From positions 1-58,967 of the forward strand of contig NZ_LNDJ01000013.1 of NCBI RefSeq assembly GCF_001444505.1: a DNA stretch of 58,967 nucleotides, written 5' to 3'. Made by a program: the position numbers and the translations under genes. This DNA is from Psychrobacter piscatorii (lineage in GTDB: Bacteria > Pseudomonadota > Gammaproteobacteria > Pseudomonadales > Moraxellaceae). This document shows, one piece after another, positions 56,777 to 58,967 of this stretch. The notes under the pieces were generated by a model. That model worked only from the letters and a program-made list of their open reading frames with translations. It searched no databases and was not told where the DNA came from. Numbering within the stretch: position 1 is the first letter of the stretch; the number at the start of each line of letters is the position of its first letter.

Positions 56777-57427
56777 ATGGCAACGGGGTTTGAAGTAATT
56801 GATGACCAGGGGCGCAAGCAGGTGCTTGATACGCACCCGCTTTTGAGTTTTAGTCACAAACTTTTTTCCAACAGCAGCAATGTAGGTGATTTATATCCTG
56901 ACCCAAGACCTATCTACGCATGGCGTCCTGACAACAATCAGATAATGACCCAGAATTACTTCAAAGGCCGTAGAGTAGTTTTGGAAGATGGTGAGACCTA
57001 TACTACAAACCGCATGCAAGGCTTCGGTACTATGCATGCTTTTACAAGCTCTGAACCTGTTTCTGATGAAAACTACGGTCTAGAAGTTTACGATGCGTCA
57101 GGCACTATAGTGTTCAACAGCAGCCAGAAACCTCTGAAGATATTGGACATTATCAACATACCTGACGTTAGACAGTCTAGAACGACAGTTTCAGGCAGGG
57201 TCACCCATTGGCGAAAGTCATACGGCAGTAAGACCGCAGCCATTGTACTAGTGCGGCAACCTCTATGGGCAAGCGGCTCAGACTTTAAGACTTCAGGAGT
57301 CGCGCTTCGAGACTCATTCATTGCACTGGAAGAGACAGTGGAGCACAGAGATGGCGAGTTGGCTGATAGATGGATAGGTAACACTTTCGCGTTATACGCA
57401 CTGGTGATTGATGTGACTAACTTTTAA
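56777..57427 (+). CDS. Larger DUF6453-like protein with duplicated module
   Basis: 216 residues, starting right after the stop of the smaller gene. It holds two copies of the G-x-V/I-x-D-x2-G-x2-V motif (residues 4-30 and about 100-125). Between and after them lie aromatic beta-type segments (TVSGRVTHWRKSY, WASGSDFKTSG). Most likely part of the adsorption apparatus; no enzyme motif seen. Confidence 0.6.
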   Translation: MATGFEVIDDQGRKQVLDTHPLLSFSHKLFSNSSNVGDLYPDPRPIYAWRPDNNQIMTQNYFKGRRVVLEDGETYTTNRMQGFGTMHAFTSSEPVSDENYGLEVYDASGTIVFNSSQKPLKILDIINIPDVRQSRTTVSGRVTHWRKSYGSKTAAIVLVRQPLWASGSDFKTSGVALRDSFIALEETVEHRDGELADRWIGNTFALYALVIDVTNF

Positions 57428-57442
57428 TAAAAGGGGACTAAT

Positions 57443-57757
57443 ATGAAATATCTTTACGTAGTATTCGCACTACTAGTATCTAGCCTTTCTCATGCAGAGG
57501 TAGGACTATTCACAGAACATACCATGACCGAGGTTCTCGACGCTCATGTCGACACGGTACAAAAGGGTTATGAAAATAACATCCATAGATTATCACCTTA
57601 CAATGGTATCGTTGGTGTAAAACTAAAAAACAAGAAGTACGAAGTTTCAAGTGGCTATAGCTATAGAAGAGACAACGACGTCAAAGAAGGGTTTGGTTAT
57701 GATTATAGCGGTGTCTTCATAAAGCTTAAATATTATCATTGTCTGTACGACTGCTAA
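57443..57757 (+). CDS. Secreted protein of unknown function
   Basis: 104 residues with a classic Sec signal peptide (cleavage near LSHA-EVG). The mature 85 residues are rich in Tyr, Lys and Asp, with two Cys at the very end (YYHCLYDC) that could form a disulfide. AGGGGA lies seven bases upstream. It sits between tail accessory genes and holin, followed by a terminator. A periplasmic product expressed late could aid lysis or act on the host envelope; no evidence decides. Confidence 0.65.
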   Translation: MKYLYVVFALLVSSLSHAEVGLFTEHTMTEVLDAHVDTVQKGYENNIHRLSPYNGIVGVKLKNKKYEVSSGYSYRRDNDVKEGFGYDYSGVFIKLKYYHCLYDC

Positions 57758-57767
57758 ATAACCAATC

Positions 57768-57789
57768 CCGCCAACTAAGGCGGTTTTTT
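57768..57789 (+). terminator. Terminator before the holin gene
   Basis: Short CCGCC/GGCGG stem with a six-base loop, followed by TTTTTT. Confidence 0.65.
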
Positions 57790-57814
57790 ATTATCTAAAA
57801 TTTGAGGAGAGATA

Positions 57815-58207
57815 ATGCCAAATAACACCCCCTTTTGGGACCTTATTTTATTAAAGCTTTTGGTGTTTCTACCTAAGGTTTTTGCAGCTGTCATCGGTGC
57901 CATCCTTGGTTTGATGCTAAGCGGTGACATTGGCAGAGACGGTAAGATACAAGTCAATATTTCCGTCATCATTAAGTTCACGATCGCTGTTACGATTAGT
58001 CTATATGGCGGCGAGGCATCTATTGAGTATTACGAATTGCAAAACTACAGTGTTATGACGCATGGCTTTGTCATGCTTATGTGGGCAGTATTCGGCATGC
58101 TCGCCATCGGTATCGTTTATCAAGCAGTAGCATTGTGGCAAGGCAAGACGCTTGCTGAAGTCATTAAGGAAATCAAAGACGCAGCGTTTGCAATTTTTGG
58201 CAAATAA
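57815..58207 (+). CDS. Putative holin
   Basis: 130 residues with three hydrophobic segments (about 12-34, 48-63, 82-103) and a charged amphipathic C-terminus (TLAEVIKEIKDAAFAIF). Directly precedes the endolysin gene. GAGGAGA is upstream of the ATG. Position and topology support a holin that times lysis; the family is not certain. Confidence 0.75.
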   Translation: MPNNTPFWDLILLKLLVFLPKVFAAVIGAILGLMLSGDIGRDGKIQVNISVIIKFTIAVTISLYGGEASIEYYELQNYSVMTHGFVMLMWAVFGMLAIGIVYQAVALWQGKTLAEVIKEIKDAAFAIFGK

Positions 58208-58225
58208 TAATCAGCATTAAATACA

Positions 58226-58247
58226 GCCTCTATTTAGAGGCTTTTTT
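58226..58247 (+). terminator. Terminator-like hairpin between holin and endolysin
   Basis: GCCTCT/AGAGGC stem with an ATTT loop, followed by TTTTTT. Confidence 0.8.
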
Positions 58248-58271
58248 AATGTCTAAAATAAGGTAAGTATT

Positions 58272-58817
58272 ATGACTACAGTAGTAATTACAGCAGGTCA
58301 CAGCAACACAGACCCAGGCGCAGTAAATGGCAATATCACCGAAGCATCAATCGCAACCGATATGCGCAATATGGTAGCTCTATACCTTGAGCGTAAAGAC
58401 ATAGAAGTTGTTACCGACGGCAATGGTAGTGATAATCAAACGCTTCGTAATGCAATCAAGCTGATCAAACAAGGCAAAGTTGCGATTGAATTTCACTGTA
58501 ATGCTTTTCACAAACAATCCGCTGGTGGTGTCGAAGCATTAGCTCAACCCAAAGATAAAGTGATTTGTCGAGCACTTTGTGAAGCGGTCAGCGATGTAAT
58601 GGGCATCCCCACTCGCGGTAACGACGGTGGGTTTAAGTCTGAAAATAGCGGTCAGCACTCACGGCTTGGGTACGTGCGCGGGGGCGGCATCATCTTAGAG
58701 TTATTTTTTATCTCTAATCCGATCGAGCTTGCAACGTACCAAGCTAAAAAATGGCTAGTAGCTCGTGAGATTGCAGATGTCATTGCGGATCATGTCGGCG
58801 TTGGATGTAAGCCGTAA
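58272..58817 (+). CDS. Endolysin, N-acetylmuramoyl-L-alanine amidase (Amidase_3)
   Basis: 181 residues, a bare catalytic domain. Zinc ligands are His10 (ITAGHSNTDPGA), Glu24 and His75 (IEFHCNA); the catalytic Glu is Glu143 (GIILELFF). It cuts the amide bond between MurNAc and the stem peptide. There is no signal peptide, so release depends on the holin. Usual Amidase_3 length is 170-200. Confidence 0.92.
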   Translation: MTTVVITAGHSNTDPGAVNGNITEASIATDMRNMVALYLERKDIEVVTDGNGSDNQTLRNAIKLIKQGKVAIEFHCNAFHKQSAGGVEALAQPKDKVICRALCEAVSDVMGIPTRGNDGGFKSENSGQHSRLGYVRGGGIILELFFISNPIELATYQAKKWLVAREIADVIADHVGVGCKP

Positions 58818-58822
58818 ATCAT

Positions 58823-58840
58823 GACGCAGTTTTTGTCGCA
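58823..58840. promoter_or_regulatory. Candidate right arm-type integrase sites
   Basis: GACGCA (58823) and GTCGCA (58835), 12 bases apart with T-rich spacing, mirror the pair near attL. The remaining 100 bases to attR are very AT-rich, as is common around attP for IHF-like bending. Confidence 0.4.
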
Positions 58841-58940
58841 CTTGCCGCCGAAACTATTTAAATCAATTTAAACGCAAAAACATAAATATATGATTTAATT
58901 ATATTAATTTTTTATTAACTTATATTAGATTATATCAAAA

Positions 58941-58967
58941 AGAGTTCGAGTCTCTCCAGCCCCACCA
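58941..58967 (+). other. attR core
   Basis: Exact 27-base copy of the tRNA-Leu 3' end. The window stops at its last base, so the repeat could be longer. Confidence 0.93.

Larger units (their letters stand above)
25430..58967. mobile_element. Complete lambdoid-type siphophage prophage
   Basis: Bounded by a 27-base direct repeat of the tRNA-Leu 3' end, about 33.5 kb apart. It carries integration, lysogeny, replication, packaging, HK97-type head, lambda-type tail and lysis modules in standard order, with no disrupted essential reading frame seen. The tail tip genes M-L-K-I-J point to a long non-contractile tail. It looks inducible from sequence alone; this is not shown. Confidence 0.95.

Noticed and set aside
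25430..58967. Known defence, toxin-antitoxin or restriction systems within the prophage
   Set aside because: No recognisable toxin pair, methylase, nuclease-helicase or retron components; only unknown small genes remain as candidates.

Overview
The window looks like a chromosome segment of a Moraxellaceae gammaproteobacterium, most likely Psychrobacter. This rests on moderate-to-low G+C, the envelope-biogenesis gene order, and protein sequences close to what I know of that genus; no search was run. Positions 1-25371 are ordinary chromosome. From about 25430 to the right edge the window is a complete, integrated temperate phage of roughly 33.5 kb.

Chromosomal part. surA (outer-membrane chaperone) is followed by a terminator and a 530-base gap. 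That gap holds a previously unlabelled candidate small RNA of the RsmY/CsrB type (1781-1958, minus strand): GGA-bearing hairpins, a strong terminator, and a GacA-type palindrome upstream. Next come an endonuclease/exonuclease/phosphatase-family membrane protein, asd, a broken SOUL-family gene, tgt and a sodium-dependent transporter. A long minus-strand cluster, read from the right, is rimO-pyrH-frr-uppS-cdsA-dxr-rseP-bamA-lpxD-fabZ-lpxA. It joins ribosome recycling, isoprenoid and phospholipid synthesis, outer-membrane protein assembly and lipid A synthesis; skp is absent from its usual place between bamA and lpxD. Divergent from rimO are ntrB and ntrC (nitrogen two-component system), followed by tRNA-Leu(UAG).

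Prophage. The phage integrated into the 3' end of tRNA-Leu. A 27-base identity is found at 25430-25456 (attL, inside the intact tRNA) and at 58941-58967 (attR, window end). The left arm carries a lone plus-strand gene of unknown function, then a leftward early operon (int, xis-like, small membrane protein, TraR/DksA-like zinc finger, a thymidylate-kinase-like protein with a degenerate P-loop, several unknowns). A lambda-like switch follows: an S24-type CI repressor between two nearly identical promoter-operator regions with TTAC-N4-GTAA sites. Rightward are a Cro/YdaS-like protein, a CII-like protein, a primase-helicase and an iteron-rich candidate replication origin.

The late region is HK97-like in the head (HNH endonuclease, candidate cos, TerS, TerL, portal, protease, capsid, connectors). 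It is lambda-like in the tail (tube, frameshifted G/GT chaperones, tape measure with a lytic transglycosylase domain, M, L, K, I, J). Insertions in the tail block include a lipoprotein moron and a Peptidase_S74 fibre gene. Lysis is by a putative holin and an Amidase_3 endolysin; no spanin was recognised. Several intrinsic terminators lie inside the late operon on the coding strand, which suggests processive antitermination or internal promoters.
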